A DNA stretch of 64,000 nt, from assembly GCA_903835655.1 (NCBI GenBank), contig CAILNT010000061.1, forward strand, positions 1 through 64,000. Reading direction: 5' to 3'. Below the pieces are notes generated by a model that was not told the origin of the DNA, made no database searches, and saw only the letters and a program-made list of their open reading frames with translations. Every line of letters starts with the position of its first letter. Position 1 is the stretch's first letter. Below are positions 1-9,637 of the stretch, in pieces. Made by a program: the position numbers and the translations under genes. This stretch comes from an uncultured Pseudomonadota bacterium (GTDB taxonomy: Bacteria > Pseudomonadota > Gammaproteobacteria > Burkholderiales > Thiobacillaceae).

Positions 1-90
1 ATCTGGCGAGTTGTCGAAAGGCGCGACGACGCGCATGGTCGCTCCCTGCAAGGAGAAGCAGCGGAGTCGTTGGCGGCTCGGCCGCCGTAC

Positions 91-219
91 GAATCCGGCG
101 TACCCCTTGCGGGTGCAACGCAGCCAGGCGTCGCCTGCCGTGCAATCGGGCGCGTAGCGGGTTCACCCAAAGGGTGAGCGTGATCGAAGGCGCAAACCTT
201 AAAGCTCATGGGGCCTCAC
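91..219 (-). repeat. Dispersed structured repeat, copy A
   Basis: This stretch matches the reverse complement of 63870-63988 over 119 aligned bases with roughly 16 differences, mostly transitions, counted by eye. Copy A also has a 10-base insertion at about 131-140. Short inverted repeats lie inside it, for example TCACCC-AAA-GGGTGA near 163-177 and TACCC-CTTGC-GGGTG near 101-115. On the minus strand an ATG at 209 opens a frame that runs off the window start, but the insertion shifts this frame relative to copy B and the residues diverge, so I do not call a gene. It is probably a non-coding dispersed element or a decayed gene end. The rest of 1-387 shows only an AT-rich stretch near 300-325 and no supported gene. 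Confidence 0.7.
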
Positions 220-387
220 AAGGGAAAATGAGCGGTCAACTGAGGATACTTGACCGCACCCAGCGGCAGAAGATGCACGACCCACTATACGAATTTGAAC
301 CAGAATGTATATTATGTTAAATAAAGGCCTGGCTCCCGCGCGCCAGCCATCCAGCTTCTACGCGCTGGCACAAGGCTTCGAAGCGCC

Positions 388-870
388 CTACATAGCTTCC
401 GCCCGCCAGTGCCCCGACTTTCCCCCCATTTTCTCAACCAGGCGCAGCGACTCGATCACCATGCCCCGGTCCACCGCCTTGCACATGTCGTAGATGGTGA
501 GCAGGGCCACGCTGACGGCGGTGAGAGCTTCCATTTCCACCCCGGTGCGGCCCACGGTCTCGGCCGTGGCGGTGCAGGCTATGGCGGCGTCGGCGGCGAT
601 CAGGTTGAACTCCAGGGCCACTTTCGTGAGCGCGATGGGGTGACACAGCGGAATCAGGTCGGGGGTACGCTTGGATCCCATGATGCCAGCCAGGCGTGCG
701 ATGCCGACTACATCGCCCTTCGTGGCGGCGCCGTCGCGGATCATGGCGAAGGTGGCAGCCTGCATGCGGATGCGGCCCGTGGCCACAGCGACACGCCGGG
801 TTTCCGCTTTCTCGGCGACGCCGACCATCACGGCGCGGCCCTGTTCGTCAAAATGTGTAAAGTCGCTCAT
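388..870 (-). CDS. moaC: Cyclic pyranopterin monophosphate synthase MoaC
   Basis: MoaC makes cyclic pyranopterin monophosphate from the MoaA product, the first committed stage of molybdenum cofactor synthesis in the cytoplasm. The 160-residue protein has the usual family length and carries the expected active-site residues: K51 in KGDV, H77 in PLCHP, E112 and E114 in GVEMEALTA, and D128/K131 in DMCKAVD. No other moa gene is near, so it is a solitary moa gene here. It is divergent from the M48 peptidase gene with only about 20 bases between the starts, so the two promoters must overlap or lie inside the opposite coding region. The identification is secure. Confidence 0.97.
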   Translation of the reverse strand: MSDFTHFDEQGRAVMVGVAEKAETRRVAVATGRIRMQAATFAMIRDGAATKGDVVGIARLAGIMGSKRTPDLIPLCHPIALTKVALEFNLIAADAAIACTATAETVGRTGVEMEALTAVSVALLTIYDMCKAVDRGMVIESLRLVEKMGGKSGHWRAEAM

Positions 871-890
871 GGCAAGAAGGGGAACCTGGG

Positions 891-2342
891 ATGCGGGCCG
901 TTATCATAACCTCCATGAAAGCCTCCACCCTCGCCCTCCTCCTCCTCTTCGGTGTCCAGTCCGCTCTGGCCGCCGGCCTGCCCGATCTGGGCGACTCCAG
1001 CCGCGCGGCGCTCTCTGAATCCCAGGAAGACCAGATCGGCCATGAGATCATGCGCCAGGTGCGTGGCGAGGCCGATTACCTGGACGACCCGATCCTCGAG
1101 GATTACCTGAACACCCTGGGCGACAAGCTGGCGGCCGCCTCCCCGGAATCCAGGCGTCATTTCGATTACTTTCCGGTACGCGACCCGAGCATCAATGCCT
1201 TCGCCATGCCAGGCGGTTTCATCGGCGTGAATACCGGCCTGATTTCCGCGACCCGCAACGAATCCGAACTGGCCGGCGTACTCGGCCACGAAACCGCGCA
1301 CGTCACTCAGCACCATATCGCGCGCATGGTGGGCGACCAGAACTTCACCGGCATCGCCACCCTGGCGGCCCTGGCGGTCGCGATTCTCGCGGCACGCTCC
1401 AATAGCCAGGTATCGGAAGCCGCCATCGCCTCGACCCAGGCCTTAAACATCCAGAACCAGCTCAACTTCACCCGCGCCAATGAAAGTGAGGCGGATCGGG
1501 TGGGGCTCCAGATCATGACAGGGGCGGGATTCGACCCGCAGGGCATGGTCACCTTCTTCGAACGCTTGCAGGCGCAGGGACGAATCTACGAAAACAACGC
1601 ACCAGCATATATGCGCACCCATCCGCTGACCTACCAGCGCATTGCCGACATGCAGAACCGGGTGGCGCGGATGCCTTATCACCAGCATGTGGACAGCCTG
1701 GAGTTCCAGTTCGTGCGGGCGCGCATCCAGGCCAACGAGGGAGAGCCGGCCATGGCGCTGCACCGCTTCGAAGTTCTGGTGCAAACCGATCCCGAACCGG
1801 CGAACTGGTATGGCCTGGCCAGCGCCGCCTTGCGCGCGGGAAAACTGGAAAGAGCGAATGCCGCCATGGCTCAGCTGGATGCCAGCAAGGTGTCCTCCCC
1901 CATAGCGTTGTCCCTCAAGGCGGAACTCGCGTTGGGCGAGCGGCAGTATTCCCGCGCGGTCGATCTGCTAGCTCATGCCATCCCTCAATTCGCCAGCTAT
2001 CGCCCCCTGACCTACCTTTACGCGCGCGCGCTACTCGCGGCCGGAAGACCGCGCGAAGCGCTCATCTTCGTCGGCGAACAGCAGCGCACTTGGCTCGCCG
2101 ATGCCCGCCTCTATAGCCTTCTGGCGGAAGCCCACCAGGCACTGGGGGAAATGACGCAATCGCATCTGGCGCAAGCCGAATCCTATGCCCTGCAAGAACG
2201 CCAGAGCGAAGCCATCGAGCAACTGCAACTGGCGCAGAAAGCCGGGGGAGCGGACTTTTACACGCTCTCGATCATCGATGCTCGTCTGCGCGAGATGAAG
2301 CAGCGGCAACAGAACGGCAAGGCGGGGAAGGCGGAAAAATGA
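891..2342 (+). CDS. M48 family periplasmic metallopeptidase with TPR repeats (BepA/YfgC-like)
   Basis: This is an exported zinc protease of the BepA type, a family that helps outer-membrane protein and LPS-assembly quality control. Residues 1-27 form a signal peptide ending ALA-A. The M48 catalytic domain spans about 45-250, with HETAH at H133/E134/H137 and a third ligand E200 in NESEADR. The C-terminal part (about 270-470) is helical and alanine-rich, as expected for TPR repeats. Length (483 aa) fits BepA. I took the ATG at 891 because AAGGGG lies about 8 nt upstream; an in-frame ATG at 915 also gives a good signal peptide. BepA itself is likely, but other M48-TPR paralogues cannot be excluded. 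Confidence 0.9.
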   Translation: MRAVIITSMKASTLALLLLFGVQSALAAGLPDLGDSSRAALSESQEDQIGHEIMRQVRGEADYLDDPILEDYLNTLGDKLAAASPESRRHFDYFPVRDPSINAFAMPGGFIGVNTGLISATRNESELAGVLGHETAHVTQHHIARMVGDQNFTGIATLAALAVAILAARSNSQVSEAAIASTQALNIQNQLNFTRANESEADRVGLQIMTGAGFDPQGMVTFFERLQAQGRIYENNAPAYMRTHPLTYQRIADMQNRVARMPYHQHVDSLEFQFVRARIQANEGEPAMALHRFEVLVQTDPEPANWYGLASAALRAGKLERANAAMAQLDASKVSSPIALSLKAELALGERQYSRAVDLLAHAIPQFASYRPLTYLYARALLAAGRPREALIFVGEQQRTWLADARLYSLLAEAHQALGEMTQSHLAQAESYALQERQSEAIEQLQLAQKAGGADFYTLSIIDARLREMKQRQQNGKAGKAEK

Positions 2343-2411
2343 TCTTCTGAAGCCCGGGATGCTCCGGGCCAAACGTGGATTTGACAGAGTCAAAACAGAA
2401 AGGGGGACCAC

Positions 2412-2747
2412 ATGCGCCATCGCGCCATCGCCGGGCTGCTCGCCGCCTTGCTCGCCAGCACGGCGTTCGCCGCCGAAAGCGGCAAGGATATCGTTTTCAA
2501 TCGTTCCCAGGGCAACTGCCTGGCCTGTCACGGCCTGCCAACCCAGCCTGATGCCGAGCAGACAGGTAACAGCGGTCCCCCGCTGATCGCCATGCAAGCG
2601 CGCTTCCCCGACAAGGCGGTCATGCGCGCCAAGATATGGGATGCGGGTGCCAGCAACCCCGAGACCATCATGCCCCCGATCGGCAAACATCAGGTGTTGA
2701 CCGAAGAAGAAATCGATAAGGTCGTGGATTTCCTCTACGGGCTTTAA
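2412..2747 (+). CDS. soxX: Sulfur oxidation c-type cytochrome SoxX
   Basis: SoxX is the small monoheme cytochrome partner of SoxA. The heterodimer couples thiosulfate oxidatively to the SoxY carrier in the periplasm. The 111-residue precursor has a signal peptide (residues 1-20, ending AFA-A), a heme c site CLACH at 36-40, and M87 in MPP as the probable distal heme ligand. An AG-rich Shine-Dalgarno (AAAGGGGG) precedes the ATG. soxA follows after 23 nt, so the two genes are cotranscribed. soxYZ, soxB and soxCD are not in this window, so the rest of the pathway must be encoded elsewhere. Confidence 0.95.
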   Translation: MRHRAIAGLLAALLASTAFAAESGKDIVFNRSQGNCLACHGLPTQPDAEQTGNSGPPLIAMQARFPDKAVMRAKIWDAGASNPETIMPPIGKHQVLTEEEIDKVVDFLYGL

Positions 2748-2770
2748 CGAATCATATTCTGGAGAACGGA

Positions 2771-3601
2771 ATGAAGAAATGCCTGGTCGCGATGGCCGGT
2801 GTTGGTCTGTTGCTGGGTGCGGTGTGCGCCAACGCAACGCCGGAGGACGACCGGCTGAAACTGGTCGCCTACTTCAAGAACAAATACCCCGACATCAAAG
2901 TGGAGGTCAGCATCCATGGCGCCCTGGCCTTCGACCCGGATGCCATGAGCCAGTACAGGAGCATCATGGAGTTCCCCCCTTTCCTGGACCAGCTCGACAA
3001 GGGCGAGAAGCTCTGGAAGACCCCGCTGAAGAGCGGCAAGTCCTATGCGGACTGTCTTCCCAACGGCGGCAAACAGATCGCCGGCAACTATCCCCAGTAC
3101 GACGAAGCCCGCGCCAAGGTGGTGACGCTGGAGGACGTCCTCAACGAGTGCCGCAAGGCCAATGGCGAGGAACCCTATGCTTATGGCGACCCCAAGACCA
3201 TGGGGCTGCTCGACGCCTATATGCGCACGCTATCGGATGGCATGAGGATGAACATCAGGGTGGAAGGCACGGGGGCCCTGAAGGCCTACGAAGACGGCAA
3301 GAAAACCTTCTACAGCCGTTCCGGCCAGCTCAACTTTTCCTGCGGCAGCTGCCATGTCGTTGCCGCCGGAAACCGTCTACGCTCGGAGATCCTCTCTCCC
3401 TTGCTGGGGCAAGCCACGCACTGGCCCGTTTTCCGCGGCGGCGACACCCTGGTGACTCTGCAAAAGCGTTACGAGGGCTGTCACCGATCCACACGCCATG
3501 AACCGGACAAGGCCGGCAGCGCGCGCTACAACAACCTGGAGTATTTCCACGCCTACATGAGCAACGGCCTGGAAATGAAAGCCGCGGTTTACCGCAAATA
3601 A
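2771..3601 (+). CDS. soxA: Sulfur oxidation c-type cytochrome SoxA, mono-heme type
   Basis: SoxA is the catalytic cytochrome of SoxXA, which conjugates thiosulfate to SoxY. A signal peptide covers about residues 1-22. Only one heme motif is present, CGSCH at 191-195 in the C-terminal domain. The N-terminal domain has no CXXCH; in its place are C95 and C127, probably a disulfide, as in the mono-heme SoxA subgroup. C237 in RYEGCHR is in the position of the cysteine heme ligand that forms the active-site persulfide. GGAG lies 6-8 nt upstream of the ATG. It is convergent with the EamA gene, 34 nt away, and GC-rich inverted repeats in that gap could act as a two-way terminator. Confidence 0.95.
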   Translation: MKKCLVAMAGVGLLLGAVCANATPEDDRLKLVAYFKNKYPDIKVEVSIHGALAFDPDAMSQYRSIMEFPPFLDQLDKGEKLWKTPLKSGKSYADCLPNGGKQIAGNYPQYDEARAKVVTLEDVLNECRKANGEEPYAYGDPKTMGLLDAYMRTLSDGMRMNIRVEGTGALKAYEDGKKTFYSRSGQLNFSCGSCHVVAAGNRLRSEILSPLLGQATHWPVFRGGDTLVTLQKRYEGCHRSTRHEPDKAGSARYNNLEYFHAYMSNGLEMKAAVYRK

Positions 3602-3635
3602 GCAGGCGCGGGACGCGACGGCCTGCCCCGCGCGC

Positions 3636-4055
3636 TCAGGGCCAGGCGAGGATCAGCACGCCGAGCAGAATCAGGCCCCCGCCCATGGCCAGTTTGAGCG
3701 TGAAAGCCTCGCCCAGGAATACGACGCTCAGCAGGATGGCGACGGCCACGCTGAGCTTGTCGATGGGCGCGACCAGTGAGGCCGGAGCCATTTGCAAGGC
3801 GCGGTAGTAGAACAGCCAGGAAAACCCGGTCGCCAGCCCGGAAAGCACCAGGAAAGCGACGGGGCGCGCTTCGACCACGCGGGGAAGGTGCCACTCGCCA
3901 CGCAGCGTGACGATGGCGAGCGTCATCGCAAAAATGATTAGGGTTCGGATCAGCGTGGCCAGGTTGGAATTCATCCCCTCCACGCCCAACTTTCCGAAAA
4001 CGGCGGTCAAACCGGCAAAAAAAGCGGACGCAAGCGCGAACCCCTGCCAGGACAT
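3636..4055 (-). CDS. Small EamA-domain (DMT superfamily) membrane protein
   Basis: This 139-residue protein is a single EamA repeat with about four to five hydrophobic helices, against ten in the usual two-repeat permeases. It resembles the half-size DMT proteins that probably work as dimers. Conserved features include the helix-ending ALQMAPASLVAPIDKLS segment and a C-terminal GGGLILLGVLI helix. The substrate is unknown. It is followed on the same strand, upstream in genomic coordinates, by nothing in the same operon except possibly the basic protein gene at 4077-4412, only about 21 nt away. The family is clear; the transported compound cannot be inferred. Confidence 0.85.
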   Translation of the reverse strand: MSWQGFALASAFFAGLTAVFGKLGVEGMNSNLATLIRTLIIFAMTLAIVTLRGEWHLPRVVEARPVAFLVLSGLATGFSWLFYYRALQMAPASLVAPIDKLSVAVAILLSVVFLGEAFTLKLAMGGGLILLGVLILAWP

Positions 4056-4076
4056 GACCTCGCGGCCTACACCCGC

Positions 4077-4412
4077 TTACTCCGTGGACTCGGCGGGACC
4101 GGCCGGCCCGCCCGTGCCACCTGGCTTGGAAGGCTTGCGCTGGCGCTTGCGGAAAGGCTTCTTCGCCTCTCCACCCTCGGCGGACACCGGCCTGGGTCTG
4201 GGCGGCGCGGAGGGGTTGTTCTGGCGCGGCGGACGCGGGACATCGTTGCTACGCTGCGGGCGCGGCGCCCCTGAGTCGGCGCGGTTTCCGGGGGCGAGCG
4301 AGATTTCCAGCTCATGCAACTCATCCCACTCGGCTTCGGTACGCAGCCGTTCAGGGATAGCCAGAAGCTCTTGCATGCGGCGGCGGGGAGGGGCGGGGGG
4401 CGAGGCGTTCAT
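4077..4412 (-). CDS. Hypothetical proline- and arginine-rich protein
   Basis: I do not recognise this 111-residue protein. An N-terminal helical part (about 12-37) contains MQELLAIPERLRTEAEWDELHELE, reported here only as the segment MQELL...HELE. The remaining two thirds are low-complexity, rich in P, R, K and G, with a strongly basic KKPFRKRQRK patch, so the protein is probably disordered and may bind nucleic acid. It lies between the RhlE helicase gene upstream and the EamA gene downstream, all on the minus strand. A role with the helicase is possible but is only inferred from position. Similar short tails are common near RhlE genes in this lineage, as far as I recall. Confidence 0.55.
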   Translation of the reverse strand: MNASPPAPPRRRMQELLAIPERLRTEAEWDELHELEISLAPGNRADSGAPRPQRSNDVPRPPRQNNPSAPPRPRPVSAEGGEAKKPFRKRQRKPSKPGGTGGPAGPAESTE

Positions 4413-4489
4413 GGCGGCATTATCTCATTACCGGGCTTCGTGGCACAGTGTCCCGGAAGTATAGAGGACGAGCAACATGGCGGGCGTCC

Positions 4490-5869
4490 TCAGGAACCCT
4501 TTTTCGTTCCCAGCAGAGCCGCGGACGGGCGCGCGCCGTGGCGCACCGGCGCGCCCCCGCGTGCGGGCTTGCCACCGCCCGGTGCCGGGGGTTTGCGCGG
4601 AGCGTCGGCGCGCCTGGGGGCACTGCGATTCGGCGGATTGCGCCCGCCCGCGGGCCGCGGTGGGCGGCGATCTTCGTCGTCCATGCCCAGATGCGAGGCC
4701 GCCGTTTCCGGCATGACGAAGTCTTCCACGACCACGCGAGCGATGGAGCGCTTGATCAGGCGTTCGATATCCTTGAGGTATCCCATTTCCTCGTTGTCCA
4801 CCAGCGACACCGCAGCACCGACGCTGCCGGCGCGGCCGGTGCGGCCGATGCGGTGCACATAATCCTCGGGCACGTTGGGCAGTTCGAAATTCACCACCTG
4901 CGGCAACTGGTCGATATCGATGCCGCGCGCGGCGATGTCGGTCGCCACCAGCACCTGCAAGGTGCCGTCCTTGAACTGGGCGAGCGCGCGGGTGCGCGCC
5001 GCCTGGCTCTTGTTGCCGTGAATCGCGGCCGCGGGAATGCGGTCCTTGATGAGTTTTTCGGCCAGCTTGTTGGCGCCGTGCTTGGTGCGTGTGAACACCA
5101 GCACCTGCTGCCAGTTGTGGTGACGGATCAGATGGGCCAGGAACTCCTTCTTGTGTCCCTGCGGCACCAGGTGCACCGACTGCTCCACCAGTTCCGAGGC
5201 GGTGTTGCGGCGCGCGACCTCGACGGTGCCCGGATTGTTCAGCAGCGTGTTGGCGAGCGTGCGGATTTCTTCTGAGAAGGTCGCCGAGAACAGTAGAGTC
5301 TGGCGCTGCTTCGGGATCAGGCCGATCACCTTGCGGATGTCGCGGATAAAGCCCATGTCCAGCATGCGGTCGGCTTCATCGAGCACCAGGATTTCGACGC
5401 CGGACAGGTCCACGGTCTTTTGTCCGACATGGTCGAGCAATCGCCCCGGAGTAGCTACCAGGATGTCCACCCGCCCCTTCAGGGCCTTGTATTGCGGATT
5501 GATGTTGACGCCGCCGAACATGACCATAGAGACGAGGGCAAGGTGCTTGCCATAAGTCTGCACCGACTCCTCGACCTGGGCCGCCAGTTCCCGCGTGGGC
5601 ACCAGGATCAGGCAGCGCGGGCGACCGGGCTTCGGGGTCAGCGGCTTGGCGCTCAGGCGATGCAGGATCGGCAGGGTGAAGCCGGCGGTCTTGCCGGTGC
5701 CGGTCTGGGCCGCGGCGAGCAGGTCGCCACCGGCCAGCACCAGGGGGATGGCTTGCGCCTGGATCGGCGTCGGCGTGACATAGCCGGCATCCTGGATGGC
5801 GCGCTGCAAAGGGGCGGACAGCCCGAGGTCGGCGAAGGCCGGGCTGGGATTAACGAGGGGGGAAGGCAA
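4490..5869 (-). CDS. rhlE: DEAD-box RNA helicase, RhlE type
   Basis: This is an ATP-dependent RNA helicase of the RhlE group, acting in RNA decay or ribosome assembly in the cytoplasm. The two RecA-like domains show the Q motif (FADLGL...TPIQ), AAQTGTGKT (Walker A), PTRELA, GG, TPGR, DEAD in [12 protein letters not shown], and in domain 2 FTRTK, ARGID and [10 protein letters not shown]. The C-terminal about 80 residues are basic and low in complexity, typical of RhlE tails. I chose the TTG at 5869 as start because AGGAG lies 7-8 nt upstream and the protein then begins just before the Q motif. An ATG at 5950 adds 27 unlikely residues. Confidence 0.93.
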   Translation of the reverse strand: MPSPLVNPSPAFADLGLSAPLQRAIQDAGYVTPTPIQAQAIPLVLAGGDLLAAAQTGTGKTAGFTLPILHRLSAKPLTPKPGRPRCLILVPTRELAAQVEESVQTYGKHLALVSMVMFGGVNINPQYKALKGRVDILVATPGRLLDHVGQKTVDLSGVEILVLDEADRMLDMGFIRDIRKVIGLIPKQRQTLLFSATFSEEIRTLANTLLNNPGTVEVARRNTASELVEQSVHLVPQGHKKEFLAHLIRHHNWQQVLVFTRTKHGANKLAEKLIKDRIPAAAIHGNKSQAARTRALAQFKDGTLQVLVATDIAARGIDIDQLPQVVNFELPNVPEDYVHRIGRTGRAGSVGAAVSLVDNEEMGYLKDIERLIKRSIARVVVEDFVMPETAASHLGMDDEDRRPPRPAGGRNPPNRSAPRRADAPRKPPAPGGGKPARGGAPVRHGARPSAALLGTKKGS

Positions 5870-6035
5870 TGAACGGCTCCTGCGTCGGCCTGCCGCCCGA
5901 AAGGCGGCCCCGGCAGACGGGGTTGATGGCGTAATGAAACGCGTGCCCATTTATTTGGGCGGCGAATCGGCCATTGTAACTCACCCTGGCGCGGATAGAC
6001 ACTTCCGCGCAGGAGGCCTGCCCGGGCCGACGCAC

Positions 6036-6989
6036 TCAGTCCTCTTCCGCCCCCAGCAGTTTGCGCACCTGGGCCAGGTCGGGCAGGATCACGCCCAGGG
6101 AACGGGCGACTTGAGGGTTGAAGACCACGGAAAATGCGTCGGAATCGCGCGACGCTGGCAAGTCGCCGTTTTCCGGCTTCCAGTGCAGCGCCATCAACCC
6201 GCCCTGGCGGCCGATCTGTGCCGGGGAAGAATAGACCGCGGCAACCGCACCCGCCCTCGACAGCCCGTGGGAGAACCCCACCACCGGCACGCGATAGCGG
6301 TAAGTCGTCAGGAGCACATTCTGGACATTGCCGGCATGGATGGCGATGGAATCCGGCAGCAGCAACAGCACGTCGGAATCGGGCAACACCTCGCGCAGCG
6401 CGGGGGCCACGTCGTCCGCCTGTGCCACCGTGTTCAGGTTGAGGCTCAAATGCCGTCGCACGGCATCCTGCTGCAAGGCTTTCACCGCCTCGGCATTCTC
6501 CGCGGAGACCACCAGAGCGACCCGCCTGGCCTGGGGAAATGCCGCGGCCACCAACCCCAGGGTGCGGCTGGCGGGCTGATCGATGTAGACGTGAGACACC
6601 TTGCGGCGCGGCACGCCGACCGGCCAAAGGAGACGCTCCGCGGATGCACGCGGCAGCATCAGGGTGAGCACCGCAGCCTGGCCGCCATAGTGATACGCCA
6701 GCGTGCGCGCGGCCCTCAGGCCGATCGCCACGATCAGATCGTGCTCGCCGCTCAGGGCGCGCAGCTGCGCGCCGTCGAGTTGCGCCAGCGACCAGCTTCT
6801 AAGCGGATGTGCGGCCCCGAACGCCGCGCGGAAGGCATCCGCCGCCTCAAGGTAGGCGCCGCCCTCCTCGCTCGCGATCAACTGCACCGTGCCATCGCCC
6901 CAGGCGGGGGGCAGCACGCAGGCGACAAGGCAGGCCAACACCCAGCGCAATCGCGAGGCCATCGATCCGTGTGGCCTGGGGGCACTCAC
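6036..6989 (-). CDS. ABC-type solute-binding protein without partner transporter genes
   Basis: This 317-residue exported protein resembles the uncharacterised ABC substrate-binding family (ABC_sub_bind, PF04392 type). A signal peptide ends near PPAWG. Alternating strands and helices of two lobes follow, with segments such as SHVYIDQPASR, RVALVVSAEN and DSDVLLLLPDSIAI. The GTG at 6989 has GAGGGA upstream; an ATG at 6962 is an alternative. The gene starts 13 nt after the TonB receptor gene, so the pair is almost certainly cotranscribed. No permease or ATPase gene is present. A link with outer-membrane uptake of some ligand, or with sensing, is inferred only from position. Confidence 0.75.
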   Translation of the reverse strand: MSAPRPHGSMASRLRWVLACLVACVLPPAWGDGTVQLIASEEGGAYLEAADAFRAAFGAAHPLRSWSLAQLDGAQLRALSGEHDLIVAIGLRAARTLAYHYGGQAAVLTLMLPRASAERLLWPVGVPRRKVSHVYIDQPASRTLGLVAAAFPQARRVALVVSAENAEAVKALQQDAVRRHLSLNLNTVAQADDVAPALREVLPDSDVLLLLPDSIAIHAGNVQNVLLTTYRYRVPVVGFSHGLSRAGAVAAVYSSPAQIGRQGGLMALHWKPENGDLPASRDSDAFSVVFNPQVARSLGVILPDLAQVRKLLGAEED

Positions 6990-7001
6990 CCGCAGCGTCC
7001 C

Positions 7002-8963
7002 TCAGTATTCCACCTGGTATTGCAGCATGACCTGCCGCGGTTGCAGATCCCGCGCGGGGGTGGCAACCGAGTAGTTGTAGCCGTAATTTTCGGCACCCAA
7101 TCCCTGCAAGATGAAGGCCAGCCGAACCGGGTGTCCATCCTGTTTGAACTCCCGTGCGATGCGCAAATTGGTGCGGTGGTAGGCCGGCGGCCTGTCGCTG
7201 CTGATCATGACCAGCGAGGCACTCTGGTAATATCCCAGGCTGATATCGATGCCATGTCCGAAGCGATGCGAAGCCAGCAGACTGACCAGCAACGGCGGGA
7301 AGTATGGCTGCGCGAAAAGCGTAGTGTCGATATGCAGAAAGGCATAGTTCATCTGCACGAAAGTGTGGGGGGCGAAGCGCCAGCGCAGCGTGGCGTCTAC
7401 GCCGCGATCCAGGCTTACGCCGACATTCGTCAGATGGTAGGGCGGTTTTGCGCCCTGTTGGATGTCGATCAGCCCTCCCAGGCTGTCCATGTGGATACGA
7501 GTCTGTCCCGTCAAGCCGAATTCCGGCCAGCTGCCGAGATAAGCGATCTCGCGGGAGAGCACGTTCTCCGGCTGGACGCCGGGGTTCGAGCCGAAGAGTC
7601 GCTCGGTATAGGGGCCGACCGTGGTCTTGAGAGTGAGCGCGTAGTCGGCGTTTTTCTCGAACTCCAGGGGATCGCGATAGGCGCGCGCGACTCCCAGGCG
7701 CCATGTGTGGTTCGGGCTGGGTTGCCAGCTCAGGCTAAGGTGCGGCGATACACGACCGCCCGCCAGGTCGTGGTATTCCCACATCATTCCGGCGTTGAGC
7801 AGCCATGCTCTGGCCAGGCGCCACTCGGCATGGCTGAACGCGCCCCAACTGGCGGCCGTGAGATTCTGGCCCGTGCCGTAATAGAGGGGGGAATTGACGG
7901 CGTCATGACGCGCATACGCCCCCAGGGAGAAGCGCGCGGCGTCGTTCAGCGGCCGGTTCCATTGGGTCTCGAGATGCCAGCGCTCGGACAGGAGGTCGAG
8001 TTCATAACTGCCAGGGAGGAGGTAGACCGGAATGCCGTGGTAGATCGTGATGGGCGCGCCAGGGCCGACCGGCACGGTCTCCTTGTCCATCAGATAGTTG
8101 TGATACGCCTTGAACAGCCACTCGCCGCCGTCCGAGAGGCCCGCGCGGTAGTCGAGCTGCTGGAACTGGCTGTTCACTCTCTGGTCGTGGGGCAGCGAAG
8201 TGCCGTCGCCATATTGAGTGAGTTCACCCGCGCCTCGGGTGCCGCCGACATAGCCCATCTGTAGATTGAGGCTGCGCCCAGGCCCCACGTCGATGTCGCC
8301 CGAATAGGTGAACAGCGGCGCGCGCGTGCTGTCGTCGAGTCCGGTGAAGCCCTCGTTTTGCTGCCAGCCCAGGGTGACGCGTTGCTTGCTGGCTGCGCCG
8401 CCAGCCCAGCGGAACAGGAGGTCGCGCCGGTACTCGCTGCCGGCCGTGAGCGACAGCGTGGTTCCCTCCTCATCCGGGTGGCGGGTGAGGATATTGATGA
8501 CCCCCATCATCGAATTGGCGCCATAGCTGTCGGCATCCGGGCCATGTACCACCTCGATGCGGTCGATGTCGGCGATGGCCAGCGGCAGCGCATCCCACTG
8601 CACCCCACCCATCGTGGGCTGATAGACCGAACGCCCGTCCACCAAGACCTGCATCTGGCGCGAGTACTCGTCGACCAGGCCGCTGGTGACTGCGAAACCG
8701 TAGCCGTTTCTCTGGGCGACGTAGAAACCCGGCACCAGCTGGAATAATTCGGCCAGGTTCTGAAAGCCGGATGCCTCGATCATGGCGCGGTCGATCACGC
8801 TGATGTTGTTGGGTGCATCCTGGGCGGGTTGCATCAGGCGACTGGCCGTGAGCACCACGGGAAAGTCGCCGAGAAAGTCGGACTCGCTCAACTCCGCGGC
8901 GGCACAGGAAAGCGGCAGTGCAGCGGCGAAAACGGCGGCGCACAGCCATGCGTACTTCACCAT
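7002..8963 (-). CDS. TonB-dependent outer membrane receptor
   Basis: This is an outer-membrane gated beta-barrel that takes up a scarce ligand with energy from TonB-ExbBD. The 653-residue precursor has a signal peptide (about 1-23) and a plug domain (about 35-150) with the marks VLTASRLMQP, NISVIDRAMIEASG, LVDGRSVYQP, IDRIEVVHGPDADSYG and MMGVINI. The remaining barrel has alternating aromatic strands and ends in an aromatic residue (QVEY). The ATG at 8963 overlaps the dnaQ stop by 7 nt, so translation is probably coupled to dnaQ. The ligand is unknown. The pairing with a solute-binding protein gene suggests a specific small substrate. Confidence 0.9.
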   Translation of the reverse strand: MVKYAWLCAAVFAAALPLSCAAAELSESDFLGDFPVVLTASRLMQPAQDAPNNISVIDRAMIEASGFQNLAELFQLVPGFYVAQRNGYGFAVTSGLVDEYSRQMQVLVDGRSVYQPTMGGVQWDALPLAIADIDRIEVVHGPDADSYGANSMMGVINILTRHPDEEGTTLSLTAGSEYRRDLLFRWAGGAASKQRVTLGWQQNEGFTGLDDSTRAPLFTYSGDIDVGPGRSLNLQMGYVGGTRGAGELTQYGDGTSLPHDQRVNSQFQQLDYRAGLSDGGEWLFKAYHNYLMDKETVPVGPGAPITIYHGIPVYLLPGSYELDLLSERWHLETQWNRPLNDAARFSLGAYARHDAVNSPLYYGTGQNLTAASWGAFSHAEWRLARAWLLNAGMMWEYHDLAGGRVSPHLSLSWQPSPNHTWRLGVARAYRDPLEFEKNADYALTLKTTVGPYTERLFGSNPGVQPENVLSREIAYLGSWPEFGLTGQTRIHMDSLGGLIDIQQGAKPPYHLTNVGVSLDRGVDATLRWRFAPHTFVQMNYAFLHIDTTLFAQPYFPPLLVSLLASHRFGHGIDISLGYYQSASLVMISSDRPPAYHRTNLRIAREFKQDGHPVRLAFILQGLGAENYGYNYSVATPARDLQPRQVMLQYQVEY

Positions 8964-9637
8964 GGCAGCACCTCCGCGCACTCCTTGGACAACCCCACCA
9001 GATACGCCGCATGCGCCGCATTTTCCGCGGCATCCGCGCGCAACACCGTGAGCGGGCCGCGCCGCACCAGGGTGGCGGCCTGGGTCTGGGCGGGCGTGGC
9101 GATGTCGATGCCCAGGGACTCCTGCCCGCGTGTCATGGCCAGGTAGACCTCGGCCAGCAATTGCGCGTCGAGCAAGGCGCCGTGGAAGGCGCGACCGGAG
9201 TTGTCCACCTCGTAACGCCGGCACAAGGCGTCCAGGTTGTTCTTCTGTCCGGGGTGCATCTCCTTGGCCAGTTTCAGCGTGTCCAGCACCGTGCAGTGGC
9301 GCTTGACCGGGCCCTCGTCCAGCCGCGCCAGTTCGGCGTTGAGAAAGCCCACGTCGAAGGGCGCGTTGTGGATCACCAGTTCCGCGCCGCGCACGAACTC
9401 CAGGAAGTCCTGGGCGATGTCGGCGAAGCGCGGCTTGTCGGCGAGAAATTCGTGGGTCAAGCCGTGCACGGCCACGGCCCCTGCGTCGATTTCGCGATCC
9501 GGATTGAGATAGACGTGATAGGTCGCGCCGCACGCCTGGCGGTTGACGATTTCCAGGGCGCCGATCTCGATCACTCGGTGCCCCAACGCCGGGTCCAGGC
9601 CCGTGGTTTCGGTGTCCAGCACGATCTGTCGTGTCAT
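8957..9637 (-). CDS. dnaQ: DNA polymerase III epsilon subunit, proofreading exonuclease
   Basis: DnaQ is the 3'-5' proofreading exonuclease of the replicative polymerase. The 226-residue protein has the DnaQ-type exonuclease motifs: Exo [10 protein letters not shown], Exo [13 protein letters not shown], and Exo [17 protein letters not shown] with the catalytic H and D. Its length is slightly under that of E. coli DnaQ (about 243). The start overlaps the rnhA stop as ATGA. rnhA-dnaQ adjacency is common in proteobacteria, although in E. coli the two are divergent. Here they are codirectional, and the TonB receptor gene overlaps its 3' end, which is unusual. Confidence 0.96.
   Translation of the reverse strand: MTRQIVLDTETTGLDPALGHRVIEIGALEIVNRQACGATYHVYLNPDREIDAGAVAVHGLTHEFLADKPRFADIAQDFLEFVRGAELVIHNAPFDVGFLNAELARLDEGPVKRHCTVLDTLKLAKEMHPGQKNNLDALCRRYEVDNSGRAFHGALLDAQLLAEVYLAMTRGQESLGIDIATPAQTQAATLVRRGPLTVLRADAAENAAHAAYLVGLSKECAEVLPW

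Noticed and set aside
1-209. Partial gene running off the left edge on the minus strand
   Set aside because: The frame is open but is frameshifted relative to copy B of the repeat and its residues are not conserved.
409-909. Open frame antisense to moaC (166 aa)
   Set aside because: It lies wholly opposite a strongly conserved gene; composition is typical of shadow frames in GC-rich DNA and it has no recognised motif.
4077-4412. Basic low-complexity protein as a shadow frame
   Set aside because: I considered leaving it out, but kept it as a low-confidence gene because its N-terminal helix looks like protein and it fills a gap between same-strand genes.
5796-8264. Very long plus-strand open frame (822 aa) opposite rhlE, the binding protein and the TonB receptor
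   Set aside because: It spans three genes on the other strand that have clear family motifs; its H/G/Q/R-rich sequence has no domain features.
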